Shown piece by piece: positions 1 through 6,727 of a DNA stretch of 22,927 nt. The stretch is from a virus, in the IMG/VR virus record IMGVR_UViG_3300047318_000496, positions 1 to 22,927 of that record; one strand, given 5' to 3'. The notes below the pieces were generated by a model. The model ran no database searches. It saw only the letters and a list, made by a program, of their open reading frames with translations, and was not told the DNA's origin. Every line of letters starts with the position of its first letter. The first letter of the stretch is position 1. Made by a program: the position numbers and the translations under genes.

Positions 1-408
1 CAGCTGCTTGCGGTCGGTGAGGTCGCACCACTCGGCGACGTAGTCGAGGGCGTCCTGTGCGAGGTACAGCTCGCGGGCGAGGCGGTCGACTTCGGCGCGG
101 GCCTCGTCGGCGGTGAGTTCGTCGTCGCTGCTGGCCGCCGGGTTGTCCGGGGCCGTCCGGGCGCCATGTCCGGGGCAGACCCACGGGTACGGGAGGAGCG
201 GGTCGGTGCAGCGGGGGCAGTCTTCGGCGTTGCCGCCGGGCGGGATGGGTCCGGGTGCGCCGTCGACGGGCGGGGTGTCCAGCATGCCGAGGGCGTACAG
301 GACACCGGACGCCGCGTGGTCGATGAGCGGGCCGTTGCAGATGGTGACGGCGTCGGCAACGGCGGCACGGATCAGGTCGGCTGCAACGAGGGTGGGCTGG
401 TCGGTCAC
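1..408 (-). CDS. Zinc-knuckle protein, N-terminal part (runs off left edge)
   Basis: The frame opens at GTG 408, whose GTGA overlaps the stop of the gene before it, and stays open for 136 codons to the window edge with strong GC3 bias, so the protein is incomplete. Residues C64, C67, C78 and H81 (CPRC then CPGH) form a probable zinc-binding knuckle; the stretch after about residue 94 is acidic and predicted helical. I do not recognise a family with a known reaction. It is the last visible member of the leftward early operon. The four-base overlap makes translation coupling to the previous gene likely. Function is unknown; a nucleic-acid or protein-binding role is only a guess from the knuckle. 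Confidence 0.7.
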   Translation of the reverse strand, partial: MTDQPTLVAADLIRAAVADAVTICNGPLIDHAASGVLYALGMLDTPPVDGAPGPIPPGGNAEDCPRCTDPLLPYPWVCPGHGARTAPDNPAASSDDELTADEARAEVDRLARELYLAQDALDYVAEWCDLTDRKQL

Positions 409-587
409 GGGGTCGGCTCCTCGGAGGTGTCCGGTCCAGGGCAGGTGCGGATGTGCGCCAGGGCGGTCTCGGTGTTCGTGGTGATGGTTCCGTTGCCGCG
501 CCGGGTGATGGCGAGGGTGATCGGGATGAGTAGCGGTGTGCGGCAGGCGGGGCAGTGGATCTCGACTGCAGTGCGGTCGGTGGCCAT
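405..587 (-). CDS. Zinc-finger miniprotein, 60 aa
   Basis: Start ATG 587 is chosen because AAAGGA lies 6 nt upstream; longer in-frame starts have no ribosome site and would run through the hairpin at 606-630. C12 and C15 (CPAC) and H45 and C49 (HIRTC) make a plausible C-x2-C / H-x3-C zinc site around a basic, threonine-rich middle. The stop overlaps the GTG of the next gene by 4 nt. Product unknown; this type of small zinc-knuckle protein recurs across the window. Confidence 0.68.
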   Translation of the reverse strand: MATDRTAVEIHCPACRTPLLIPITLAITRRGNGTITTNTETALAHIRTCPGPDTSEEPTP

Positions 588-605
588 GGGTGTCCTTTCG
601 GTTGG

Positions 606-630
606 GCCCGGCCGGGGCGACCGGCCGGGC
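606..630 (-). terminator. Perfect GC hairpin between two early genes
   Basis: A 10-bp perfect stem (GCCCGGCCGG / CCGGCCGGGC, 606-615 with 621-630) with a 5-nt loop lies between the stop at 644 and the ribosome site before 587. There is no T-run, as is common for actinomycete terminators. It may terminate or attenuate the leftward transcript, since coding continues downstream on the same strand. Confidence 0.55.
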
Positions 631-643
631 AACGGGCAGACGG

Positions 644-1039
644 TCAGACGTGGCGGAACGTGATCTCAGCCAGCTCGGCACGGGCCTCGGCGATCGACGT
701 GCGGCCGTTCGCGAGGTCGCCGATCAGCACGGCCGCCTGGTACTCGCCCTCGTCGGTGGCGTCCGTGAGGCGGCTGGCGATCTCGCCGACCAGCGCGAGG
801 ACGTGGCTGTCCGAGTCGGCCGGCTCGTCCAGGTACACGTCGTTGTCGGCGAACGCGGCAACGATGGCCGGGTCGTCCTTGAAGTCCTCCAGCGACTCGT
901 CCTCGGTGTCCCAGTCGCCTTCCTGAAGTCCGGCGATGAGGTCGCCGAGGACTTTTCGCTTGGTGGCGTTGTCGGCGCCGGCGTCGATGAGGGCGCGGGC
1001 GACGGGGTTGAAGATCTGGTTGGCGGATGACCAGCCCAT
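644..1039 (-). CDS. Hypothetical acidic phage protein, 131 aa
   Basis: ATG 1039 follows an AAGG element about 9 nt upstream and a 57-bp gap, so this gene has its own ribosome site rather than the usual overlap. The N-terminus (GWSSANQIFNPVARALIDAG) and the motif GDWDTEDESLEDF are of a type I recall from small proteins of phages and plasmids, with no established function. The protein is acidic, has no cysteines and no membrane segment, and is predicted mostly helical. It is flanked by hairpins on both sides (606-630 and 1079-1094), so it may be expressed somewhat independently. Confidence 0.75.
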   Translation of the reverse strand: MGWSSANQIFNPVARALIDAGADNATKRKVLGDLIAGLQEGDWDTEDESLEDFKDDPAIVAAFADNDVYLDEPADSDSHVLALVGEIASRLTDATDEGEYQAAVLIGDLANGRTSIAEARAELAEITFRHV

Positions 1040-1078
1040 GGCGGTGGCCTTTCGGTGGTGGTTGGGTGTGTCGAGGAG

Positions 1079-1094
1079 CCGGGCACAGGCCCGG
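1079..1094 (-). terminator. Short hairpin after a stop codon
   Basis: CCGGGC (1079-1084) pairs with GCCCGG (1089-1094) across a 4-nt loop, just past the TAA at 1097. The stem is only 6 bp, so it is a weak candidate for a partial terminator. Confidence 0.3.
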
Positions 1095-1096
1095 GG

Positions 1097-1360
1097 TTAC
1101 GGGGCGGGCTTCGGCTTGCAGCTGATGTGGGTCGGGTCGCTGGTGATCCGGTCCGTGGGCGGCAGTTCGAACGGGGTCCTGCCGCAGCACGGGGTGAGGC
1201 CCGAACCGCCCGGCGGGCAGCCGTGCACGACCTCGTAGTCCGGCGGGAAGGCCAGGGCCAGCACCTTGTCCGCGAGCGTCGGACTGGCGTCGGGGTGGCA
1301 GGTGCACGGGTTGTCGGGCCACGGGCGGGGCGGGATCACGGGCGCGGTGGGGGCGGTCAC
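1097..1360 (-). CDS. Cysteine-rich small protein, 87 aa
   Basis: GTG 1360 forms a GTGA overlap with the stop of the MazG-like gene, so translation is probably coupled. Six cysteines (C19, C21, C48, C58, C59, C81) and the proline-rich blocks HGCPPGG and TPCCGRTPFELPPTDRIT suggest a compact zinc-bound fold. I recall similar small proteins among Streptomyces phage early genes but know of no function. It is the only gene in this part ending in TAA, and a short hairpin follows. Confidence 0.72.
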   Translation of the reverse strand: MTAPTAPVIPPRPWPDNPCTCHPDASPTLADKVLALAFPPDYEVVHGCPPGGSGLTPCCGRTPFELPPTDRITSDPTHISCKPKPAP

Positions 1361-1695
1361 TGCTGCTCGCCTCCGACGCGCCGGTCGAGGTCGTAGACCC
1401 AAGCCGCGATCACGGCGGCGGCCTGGATCAGCTCGGCGCGGAGCTTGGCCGGGTCGGACTCGGCGAAGGCTTCGGCGACTTCCTCGCGCAGGATGTGCAG
1501 CCAGTCGAGGTACCCGCCTTCGGCCGCCGACTGGCAGGCCATGCGTGCCACGTCGGCGTCGATGGTCTCGGGGTACTGGCCGGTGCCGTTGGGGTGGTGC
1601 TGGTCGCCCCATTTGGCGAGTTGGGCCTGGCGTTCGTCGTCGATGTCCTCGGCGAAGGCGGCGAGGCCGGGGGTGGTGAAGAGGGTGGGGTACAT
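1357..1695 (-). CDS. MazG-like / all-alpha NTP pyrophosphohydrolase-related protein
   Basis: The 112-aa protein is all-helical. It has E71-E72-x2-E75 (REEVAEAF) followed by E88-L-I-Q91 in a helix rich in Ala (ELIQAAAVIAAWVYDL). In MazG-type hydrolases an EExxE motif and a later ExxD bind Mg and the nucleotide triphosphate; here the second motif is ExxQ, so activity is not assured. The N-terminal DERQAQLAKWGDQHHPNGTG segment is typical of phage and actinobacterial members as I recall them. A nucleotide-pool or house-cleaning role is the likely one. ATG 1695 is preferred over GTG 1737 because GC3 bias in this frame starts there and the register matches the ATGA overlaps used by its neighbours, although the upstream stop has been lost (see the LuxR-type gene). 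Confidence 0.65.
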   Translation of the reverse strand: MYPTLFTTPGLAAFAEDIDDERQAQLAKWGDQHHPNGTGQYPETIDADVARMACQSAAEGGYLDWLHILREEVAEAFAESDPAKLRAELIQAAAVIAAWVYDLDRRVGGEQQ

Positions 1696-2096
1696 GTCGT
1701 GTCCGTTCTGGGGTGGTTCGGGCAGTAGTTGGTGCACCTGGTTCGGGTCGCGTGGGCCTCGCTGGCCCCGTCCGGGGTCAGCAGCGGCTCCCCGGCGGCC
1801 TCTACGGGCTTCGGTGGACCCTTGGGAGCTTCGTGGGTCTGCGCGGGGCGTAGACGGGCGCTCAGCCGCTCCGGTACGTGGATCTCACCCGGCCGCAGCA
1901 AACCCACCCGCAGAGCCACCGCCACCGCATGCGCCCTATCGCCGACACCCAGCGCCCGGTAGACGAGTCGCAGAGAGCTGTTCACCGTGTCCGGCGCGAT
2001 CCGCAACCGGGCTGCGATCTGGGCGGCGGTGTTGCCGTTGGCCACAAGGCGCAAGATCTCCAGCTGCCGAGGCGTCAGCAGCGCCTGACCGCTCAC
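1428..2096 (-). CDS. LuxR-type HTH protein with apparent stop-codon loss
   Basis: GTG 2096 makes a GTGA overlap with the previous gene. Residues 6-64 (LLTPRQLEILRLVANGNTAA...) are a GerE/LuxR DNA-binding helix-turn-helix; there is no receiver or ligand domain. The tail carries a CTNYCPNHPRT knuckle (C121, C125, H129). Codon use is good up to residue 134. The next codon is TGT (1692-1694) exactly where neighbouring genes have TGA overlapping the next ATG, so the frame runs on 88 further residues inside the MazG-like gene with no GC3 bias. The ancestral product was probably 134 aa ending at 1692; the run-on tail is likely non-native. Probable role: a small transcription regulator of the early region. 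Confidence 0.65.
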   Translation of the reverse strand: MSGQALLTPRQLEILRLVANGNTAAQIAARLRIAPDTVNSSLRLVYRALGVGDRAHAVAVALRVGLLRPGEIHVPERLSARLRPAQTHEAPKGPPKPVEAAGEPLLTPDGASEAHATRTRCTNYCPNHPRTDTTCTPPSSPPPASPPSPRTSTTNARPNSPNGATSTTPTAPASTPRPSTPTWHAWPASRRPKAGTSTGCTSCARKSPKPSPSPTRPSSAPS

Positions 2097-2413
2097 CGCT
2101 GCGCCTCCCGCGTCCGGGCCGCCACGTCGTCGGTCGTCGCGAGCACACACCGCGACGGCACGGCGACCAGCCAGCCCGTCCCCGGCATGTCGCAGGCGAC
2201 GGCCGCCGGATGCCGGTCGACGTACACCAGGCCGCGCCGCACGGTGGCCATGTGCTCGTCGCAGAGCAGGGAGAAGTCGGCTTTGGGCGTCAGCCACCAA
2301 GCGACGTGCCAGGTGGCGGCCCTCCCGCAGGGTGCGGCGTCGTGGGTGGGCCGGGACCCGCATCGGGGGTCGCCGCGCCGTGGGGTCGGCGTGAGGTCGG
2401 GGAAGGCACTCAC
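2093..2413 (-). CDS. Zinc-knuckle protein, 106 aa
   Basis: GTG 2413 overlaps the upstream stop by 4 nt. C18, C29, C51 and H54 (CDEH) are spaced as a treble-clef-like knuckle: a short Cys pair, a beta hairpin (WHVAWWLTPKADFSLL), then CxxH. The remainder is beta-rich with no membrane segment. I recall such proteins as common, uncharacterised members of Streptomyces phage and prophage early regions. Function unknown. Confidence 0.72.
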   Translation of the reverse strand: MSAFPDLTPTPRRGDPRCGSRPTHDAAPCGRAATWHVAWWLTPKADFSLLCDEHMATVRRGLVYVDRHPAAVACDMPGTGWLVAVPSRCVLATTDDVAARTREAQR

Positions 2414-2715
2414 CGCTGCTCACCTCGTCGCTGCGCCCAGTCGGGATCGAACGCGGGCGCGGGACCACGGGGTGGCGGCGGGTCGTTGCGGTGCCGCCAG
2501 GCGCGGACCGTGGCCCGGGGGCGGAGCAGCAGCATGCGGGCGATCTCCGCCGCGTACACGGGCTGCGCGAGCCACCAGCGCCAGTCGCGGCGGGTGACGC
2601 GCGGTGTCCGGTACATGAGCCGGTGGGCCCAGTCCGAGGCGCGGTGAGCGGGACGCCAGCGGCCGATGAGGTATCCAGCGAGGATGCCGCCGAGTGCGAC
2701 CACGATCGCGGTCAC
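2410..2715 (-). CDS. Small membrane protein, 101 aa
   Basis: GTG 2715 gives a GTGA overlap. Residues 2-19 (TAIVVALGGILAGYLIGRW) form a single N-terminal membrane helix with a short outside end; the remaining 80 residues are Arg/Trp-rich and basic and so probably cytoplasmic (positive-inside rule). The C-terminus is Pro-rich. No family recognised. It could tether a partner to the membrane, but nothing in the sequence shows this. Confidence 0.68.
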   Translation of the reverse strand: MTAIVVALGGILAGYLIGRWRPAHRASDWAHRLMYRTPRVTRRDWRWWLAQPVYAAEIARMLLLRPRATVRAWRHRNDPPPPRGPAPAFDPDWAQRRGEQR

Positions 2716-2942
2716 CGCTGCGCCCCGCTGCCCAGCGCGGCCCGCTCGGCCTGGTGCTTGGCGCTGTCGACCGGGCACACGACGCGGTCGTCCGCCGTCA
2801 TCAGCCAGCCATCGCGGAGCAGCTCCGCACGGGCCTGCCCCAGGTTGGCGAAGTGCACGTCGCCCCCGCCGTACTGGTCCCTGAACGGGTAGCGGCAGAC
2901 GTCGCAGGCGACCGTGACGCAGTCGTGGCGGCGGACGCTCAT
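2712..2942 (-). CDS. Zinc-finger miniprotein, 76 aa
   Basis: ATG 2942 overlaps the upstream stop (ATGA). C13-x2-C16 (CDVC), H30, C56 (CPVD) and H63 (KHQAE) suggest a single zinc module around the core DVHFANLGQARAELLRDGW, which resembles a small alpha/beta knuckle. I recall close relatives of unknown role in Streptomyces phages. Confidence 0.72.
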   Translation of the reverse strand: MSVRRHDCVTVACDVCRYPFRDQYGGGDVHFANLGQARAELLRDGWLMTADDRVVCPVDSAKHQAERAALGSGAQR

Positions 2943-3196
2943 CGCCGCGCCCCCTCGACGACGGGCCACGCCTGGCGGCAGCCGTTGCTGCGGCAGCGAA
3001 TGTGCTCGGGCACGTCCTCCGGGATCCACGTCAGTCCGTCGTCCAGGACGCTGCGCCCGCAGCGCGACACCGTGCCCTCGCGGATCTTGCGGCCAGCCAT
3101 GTGGACGGCCTTGTGGGAATGGACGTCGGGCCGGGAGTACCAGGACGCGTCACGGCCGGCGGCCCACGGCTCCTCGGCCGGCGTCTCGGTGCTCAT
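2939..3196 (-). CDS. Cysteine-containing hypothetical protein, 85 aa
   Basis: ATG 3196 forms an ATGA overlap. C46, C68 and C73 (RCGRSVLDD ... RCRSNGCRQAWP) together with H26, H28 or H32 could bind zinc. The N-terminal third is polar and probably disordered. The pattern of a basic segment, then CGR, then CRxxGCRQAWP is one I remember from other actinophage early genes, without assigned function. Confidence 0.7.
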   Translation of the reverse strand: MSTETPAEEPWAAGRDASWYSRPDVHSHKAVHMAGRKIREGTVSRCGRSVLDDGLTWIPEDVPEHIRCRSNGCRQAWPVVEGARR

Positions 3197-3903
3197 CGCT
3201 GCACCCCCTCAGCGGCCTCAGGCTGCTGTTCGGCCTCGATCGCGTAGGTCGCCGTCTGCCGGACCAGGCGCTGCGCCCGCGCTCCGGGCCGGGTGATCGC
3301 CGACTCGTAGCGGCTGGCGGCGTCCTCGCGCTGCTCCCAGGCGGGGCCGTCGGGTCGCCACTCGCCTCGCCAGTGGAACTCGATCTGCCACTCGGTGCGC
3401 GGCGGGTGGGCCACGGCCTCGGGCTGGGGTGCCTCGTCGGCCAGGCGGCGCAGCTCGGCACGGGCGGCGGCCAGACGCCTGGCGGGGCTCAGCAGTTCAT
3501 GGCCCGGCACGTACCGCTGGCAGGCGCGCTCATGCAGCCCCTGCGAACGGGCGCAGGTGCACGGGAACTTGGCCCGCACCTGCGTGAGTACGTCGTGCAG
3601 GGCGAGTGCCCGGGTGTCGTCCGGCTCAGCGGCCAGCATCTGCTGGACCTCGTCGGCGGCCCAGCGGAGCACCGAGGCCCGGTCCACGGGCACGGCGGCA
3701 GGCAGCGCGGCCACCGTCTCCGAGATCCACTTCACCCAGTCCCGGATCCGCTCCGCACCCGGGGCGCCGAAGAGTTCGGCGTCCTGGAGTCCGAGAAGCA
3801 TGGTCGGGCCGATGGCTGCGGCGATGACTGCGATGCGGTCGGCGGGTGCGGACGGCACAGCGCCCGGTGTTGCATCGTGGGTGGTTTTGTTGGTTCCTGA
3901 CAT
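3193..3903 (-). CDS. Hypothetical protein with central Cys/His cluster, 236 aa
   Basis: Start ATG 3903 has GGAG 7 nt upstream; the frame is open further up but without a ribosome site. An N-terminal hydrophobic stretch (residues 23-38) is followed by a helical region, a Cys/His cluster (C115, C117, H124, C128, H135), a further helix, and a C-terminal beta-strand module beginning TEWQIEFHWRGEWRPDGPAW. No enzyme motif is visible. An 82-bp gap upstream separates it from the HTH gene, so it is a candidate for an internal transcription start. Confidence 0.68.
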   Translation of the reverse strand: MSGTNKTTHDATPGAVPSAPADRIAVIAAAIGPTMLLGLQDAELFGAPGAERIRDWVKWISETVAALPAAVPVDRASVLRWAADEVQQMLAAEPDDTRALALHDVLTQVRAKFPCTCARSQGLHERACQRYVPGHELLSPARRLAAARAELRRLADEAPQPEAVAHPPRTEWQIEFHWRGEWRPDGPAWEQREDAASRYESAITRPGARAQRLVRQTATYAIEAEQQPEAAEGVQR

Positions 3904-3985
3904 CAGGTCACTCCGGTCTGTCCCGGTATCGCCGGGTTGGCGTGGCGGTCGGGTTGGCGGGTTTGATCGTCTGGATGGGCGGAAG

Positions 3986-4294
3986 TCAGGCGGCGCGGCG
4001 CGGTCGGCGGATGGCTTCGGCGAGTGCGGCCCGGTTCGCGGCGGCCCGCTCGGGGCTGATGGGCGGGCGTTCGGCGCGCGGGGTGGGTCCGTAGTCGCGT
4101 ACGAGGCCGGTGGGGAGGGCTTCGGCGTACAGGCGCTCACTGGGGGTCTGGATCGGGCGGAGCGGTCCGTCGGGGAGGTTGAGGGCGTGGCGGGCCCTGG
4201 CGACGGTGGTGCGGTGGACGCCGGTTTGGGCGGCGATGGCGGTGTTGTTGAAGCCCTGGCGGAGGAGTTCGACGATGTCGGCGCGGATTTTCAC
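3986..4294 (-). CDS. Helix-turn-helix protein, 102 aa
   Basis: GTG 4294 overlaps the stop of a 28-codon ORF (GTGA). Residues 6-38 (DIVELLRQGFNNTAIAAQTG, then VHRTTVARARHAL) form a clear helix-turn-helix of the resolvase/transposase type. The rest is proline-rich with a final Arg/Ala helix. Likely a small DNA-binding regulator in the replication operon. Homeodomain-like HTH proteins next to HNH nucleases can act in terminase or DNA-packaging complexes, but no such genes are in view. Confidence 0.72.
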   Translation of the reverse strand: MKIRADIVELLRQGFNNTAIAAQTGVHRTTVARARHALNLPDGPLRPIQTPSERLYAEALPTGLVRDYGPTPRAERPPISPERAAANRAALAEAIRRPRRAA

Positions 4295-4377
4295 GGCTCG
4301 GTCCTCTCGGGGTGGGTGGTGGTCCAGGTGGTGATGCGGGTGTCGTGGCTGGGGATGGCGAGTGGCCGGCTGCTCAC
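4291..4377 (-). CDS. 28-codon coupled ORF
   Basis: GTG 4377 overlaps the HNH stop by 4 nt and its own TGA overlaps the GTG of the HTH gene by 4 nt, so it fills the gap exactly in the style of this operon. The peptide is short and Thr/Pro-rich, with no domain. It may serve only to hand ribosomes from the HNH gene to the HTH gene. Confidence 0.4.
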   Translation of the reverse strand: MSSRPLAIPSHDTRITTWTTTHPERTEP

Positions 4378-4730
4378 GAGACGTCCAGCGAGGTCTGTCC
4401 GGCGGCCTCGATCGCGGCGAGGCGGGTAGCGGCGGCGGTCTCGCGGTGGTGCGCGGCGTCGTACCTGAGGTGGCACTTCTGGCAGGCGGCGAAGAGGTTG
4501 CCGTCGTCGGCGTTCTCCGGCACGTGGTCCCGGTGGGCCGTGGTGAGGACGACCTTCGAGCCGGTGTCCGGGTGGGCCTGGCCGTGCTCGGCGGTGCATC
4601 GGCCGTCGTGGTCGATGCCGCACTGCCCGGCGCACTCGCAGCGGCCGGCGGCGCGGGCGAAGCGGATCCGCTGGCTGATGGTTTTCCAGTTGCGCGGGTA
4701 GCGGGCGCGGTTCTCGGGACGTACGGGCAT
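4374..4730 (-). CDS. HNH endonuclease
   Basis: A 118-aa protein with the HNH beta-beta-alpha-metal fold: N-terminal basic helix, Cys-rich CECAGQCG and GRCTAEHG loop, then TTAHRDHVPENADDGNLFAACQ with H66 and H69, N78, and zinc-type C83-x2-C86-H87, ending in H94-H95. H66/N78/H87 are candidate catalytic or metal ligands. Phage HNH proteins nick or cut DNA, often near packaging sites or as recombination helpers. ATG 4730 shares one base with the upstream TGA (TGATG). Assignment is confident at fold level; the DNA target is unknown. Confidence 0.88.
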   Translation of the reverse strand: MPVRPENRARYPRNWKTISQRIRFARAAGRCECAGQCGIDHDGRCTAEHGQAHPDTGSKVVLTTAHRDHVPENADDGNLFAACQKCHLRYDAAHHRETAAATRLAAIEAAGQTSLDVS

Positions 4731-5047
4731 CAGGCCACGGCTCCCCTCGGCTGGCTGTCCCTGGTCTCGGCCTGGTGAAGGAGGTCGAGGAGTGCGGGTC
4801 GTACGGGGCTGGTGTTGATGGCGCCGGAGGCGAGGGTCGCCGGGGGTACGAAGCCGGTCCAGTTCTCGGGGGTGGCGAACTTCATGGGCGGTTCGGTGAG
4901 CTTGGCGGCGATGTCGGGGTGGGCGAGGACGGTGGCGCGGCGGCGGGTGTTGCGGGTGGCGGCGGCGCGGGTCTGGTCCTTGATGAAGGCGGTGAGGTCG
5001 TTCTGCTGGCGGAGGGCACGGATGTCGTCTTCGCTGATGTCGGTCAT
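4730..5047 (-). CDS. Hypothetical protein downstream of helicase loader, 105 aa
   Basis: ATG 5047 overlaps the helicase-loader stop (ATGA). The N-terminal 55 residues are charged and helical (TDISEDDIRALRQQNDLTAF, then basic RRRATVLAHPDIAAKL); the rest is loop-like. No domain recognised. Its place between the loader and the HNH nuclease suggests a replication accessory role, which is inference from position only. Confidence 0.7.
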   Translation of the reverse strand: MTDISEDDIRALRQQNDLTAFIKDQTRAAATRNTRRRATVLAHPDIAAKLTEPPMKFATPENWTGFVPPATLASGAINTSPVRPALLDLLHQAETRDSQPRGAVA

Positions 5048-5742
5048 GCGGCGGCCTGGCGGCGGCGGTCGTCGCCGGTGATGACGACCCGGTCGCACAT
5101 CTCGATCAACCGGGATGCGACGCGGTCTCCGACGCGGTCGGCGAGCTGCTTGGGCAGCACGTTGGAGGTCATCAGCGTCGGCAGCTGGTTCTCGTAGCGG
5201 TGGTTCACCAAGCGGAAGTTGATCTCTTCGGTCCACTCGCTGGTCTTGGCGGCGCCGAGGTCGTCGACGAGGAGCAGCGGGGCGTGGGCGTACTTGCGGA
5301 ACTCGGTCTCGGAGTCGATGCCGGCGCGGGGGCGGAGGGCGGCGTACATGTCGGCGCTGGAGGTGGCGGTCCAGCGGAGGCTGATGCCGGTGGGGGCGAG
5401 GTGCCGCAGCGCGCCGTACGCCTGGTAGGTCTTCCCGACGCCGGTCGGCCCGAGGAGGAGGAGGGAGCGGCCGGTGGTGATGGCGGGGACGATGCGGCGG
5501 CCAGAGTGGGCGCGGGTGGTGGCGATGAGGTTGTCGGCCCAGTGCTGGACGTCGGGGTGGTCGGCGTTGGCTCGCTGGTAGATGAACGGGATGTCGTGGT
5601 TGGCGTGGTCGATTTCGCGGCGGGCGGTGGCGGGGCGGTCGTAGGGGTCGCCGGTGATGTCGTTGATCGCGTCGGGGGTGAGCTGGTGGGCGGTGAGGAT
5701 GGCCTGCCAGTTGGTGAGGTCGACGGGGGTGAGGTGGTCCAT
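5044..5742 (-). CDS. DnaC/IstB-like AAA+ helicase loader
   Basis: A 232-aa AAA+ ATPase: Walker A GPTGVGKT at 98-105, Walker B LLLVDDLG at 156-163, sensor-1 TSN at 192-194 and a candidate arginine finger in DRVASRLIE (R208/R211). The N-terminal 90 residues are helical and probably contact initiator or helicase. Proteins of this family load the replicative DnaB helicase at the phage origin, like lambda P or host DnaC. ATG 5742 has AGGAG 5 nt upstream; the ribosome site overlaps the stop of the initiator gene, coupling the two. Order initiator-loader with origin repeats in the initiator matches lambda O-P. Confidence 0.88.
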   Translation of the reverse strand: MDHLTPVDLTNWQAILTAHQLTPDAINDITGDPYDRPATARREIDHANHDIPFIYQRANADHPDVQHWADNLIATTRAHSGRRIVPAITTGRSLLLLGPTGVGKTYQAYGALRHLAPTGISLRWTATSSADMYAALRPRAGIDSETEFRKYAHAPLLLVDDLGAAKTSEWTEEINFRLVNHRYENQLPTLMTSNVLPKQLADRVGDRVASRLIEMCDRVVITGDDRRRQAAA

Positions 5743-5750
5743 GGGTGCTC

Positions 5751-6617
5751 CTACAGGCTTTCGAAGTAGGCGGACTGGTCGGTGGGGTTGGTCCACGGCT
5801 GGTAGTTGCCGCTGGCCACGGCCTTGAGCTGTGGCGCCGACCCGGCGGGGACTTCAGGCAGGCCGCCCCAGCCCGGAAGGAAGTAGCGGGCGGAGTAGGG
5901 CGGGTTCTTCGAGCTGCGCCAGACGCGCTCGGCGTGATCGACGAGGACGGGCACGCTGCGGGTGGCGACGAGGCCGGCGAGCTTCTTCCAGTCGGCTGCC
6001 TGGAGCTGCCAGCTGATGCGCATGCCGCGCAGGGTCATCTCGTCGATGAGCGGCTGGACGATCTTGAGTGCATCGACCTCTCCCGCTGCCGGCTGATCAA
6101 CGGCGCGGGGGGGATGTGGTTGAACATCTACATCGTGGTTTAGCTGGTCTTGGTAGTGGGGTCCGGTTTCCGGACCCCTAGGGGTCTCGTTTTCGGACCC
6201 CTGGGGTCCGGTTTCCGGACCCCTAGCGTTTTCGCTACCGGTCCGGTTTCCGGACCCCTGCGCGGCGCTAGGGGTCTCGTTTCCGTACCCCTGCGATACG
6301 GCTAGAGGTCCGGTTTTCGGACCCCTAGAGCCACGCTCCGGGCGGACATAACCGACGGCGCCGGGCACCCGGTAGAGCGCCGAGCGGGTGCCGCGCGCCT
6401 CCTCCAGGAGCTCCAGCTCGCCGGACTTCACGAGTGCATCGACGGACTTGATCACCGAGGAGCGCGCGGCGTTGCTGAAGTGCGTCAGCTCGGCCGTGCT
6501 TGCCCGGACCGTGCAGTCCGGCCCCGTGATCCAGTTGGCGACGGCCAGCATGATGTGTCGGCCGGTCCCCTTGGACTGGGAGTGGTTCCACACCCAGTAC
6601 ATAGCGTCGATGCTCAC
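5751..6617 (-). CDS. Replication initiator (lambda O-like), winged helix plus C-terminal domain
   Basis: A 288-aa protein from GTG 6617. Residues 1-85 look like a winged helix (MYWVWNHSQSKGTGRHIML, then ASTAELTHFSNAARSSVIKS and a beta wing LELLEEARGTRSALYRV). Residues 98-154 are a low-complexity linker with repeats RGPxTGP, GNETP and SENETP, encoded by six palindromic DNA iterons. Residues 180-288 form a second helical/aromatic domain (WQLQAADWKKLAGLV ... SKNPPYSARYFLPGWGG). This plan, DNA-binding N-terminus, origin repeats inside the gene, partner-binding C-terminus and a helicase loader just downstream, is that of lambda O. The specific family is not certain. The start has only a weak purine-rich ribosome site. 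Confidence 0.78.
   Translation of the reverse strand: MSIDAMYWVWNHSQSKGTGRHIMLAVANWITGPDCTVRASTAELTHFSNAARSSVIKSVDALVKSGELELLEEARGTRSALYRVPGAVGYVRPERGSRGPKTGPLAVSQGYGNETPSAAQGSGNRTGSENARGPETGPQGSENETPRGPETGPHYQDQLNHDVDVQPHPPRAVDQPAAGEVDALKIVQPLIDEMTLRGMRISWQLQAADWKKLAGLVATRSVPVLVDHAERVWRSSKNPPYSARYFLPGWGGLPEVPAGSAPQLKAVASGNYQPWTNPTDQSAYFESL
6157..6326. repeat. Six palindromic iterons: putative replication origin inside initiator gene
   Basis: Six 23-bp units, each arm AGGGGTCCG, 5-nt GTTTT or GTTTC, arm CGGACCCCT, with few changes: 6157-6179, 6180-6202, 6202-6224, 6237-6259, 6270-6292 and 6304-6326. Start-to-start steps are 23, 22, 35, 33 and 34 bp, close to two and three helical turns. A mini version AGCG-TTTT-CGCT (6225-6236) sits between units 3 and 4. 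The units encode the repetitive linker of the initiator. By analogy with lambda ori, they are probable binding sites for that protein and mark the origin. Confidence 0.75.
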
Positions 6618-6727
6618 GTGCTCTTCTCTCGCCGTCGTTGCTGGTCATCGCCTGTTTTCTGGCATGGCTCATGGCGGCTTCATCCGGGCGCGACTTGTGC
6701 GCCGGGCGTGCTTCAATCCTACCCCGG

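Noticed and set aside
166-2647. Long plus-strand frames in the left 3 kb
   Set aside because: They are antisense to well-coupled minus-strand genes, rich in Arg/Ala/Gly/Pro shadows, and lack ribosome sites.
6157-6326. CRISPR array or transcription terminator cluster
   Set aside because: Units are palindromic with no unique spacers of constant length, and lie within a continuous coding frame, so iterons fit better.
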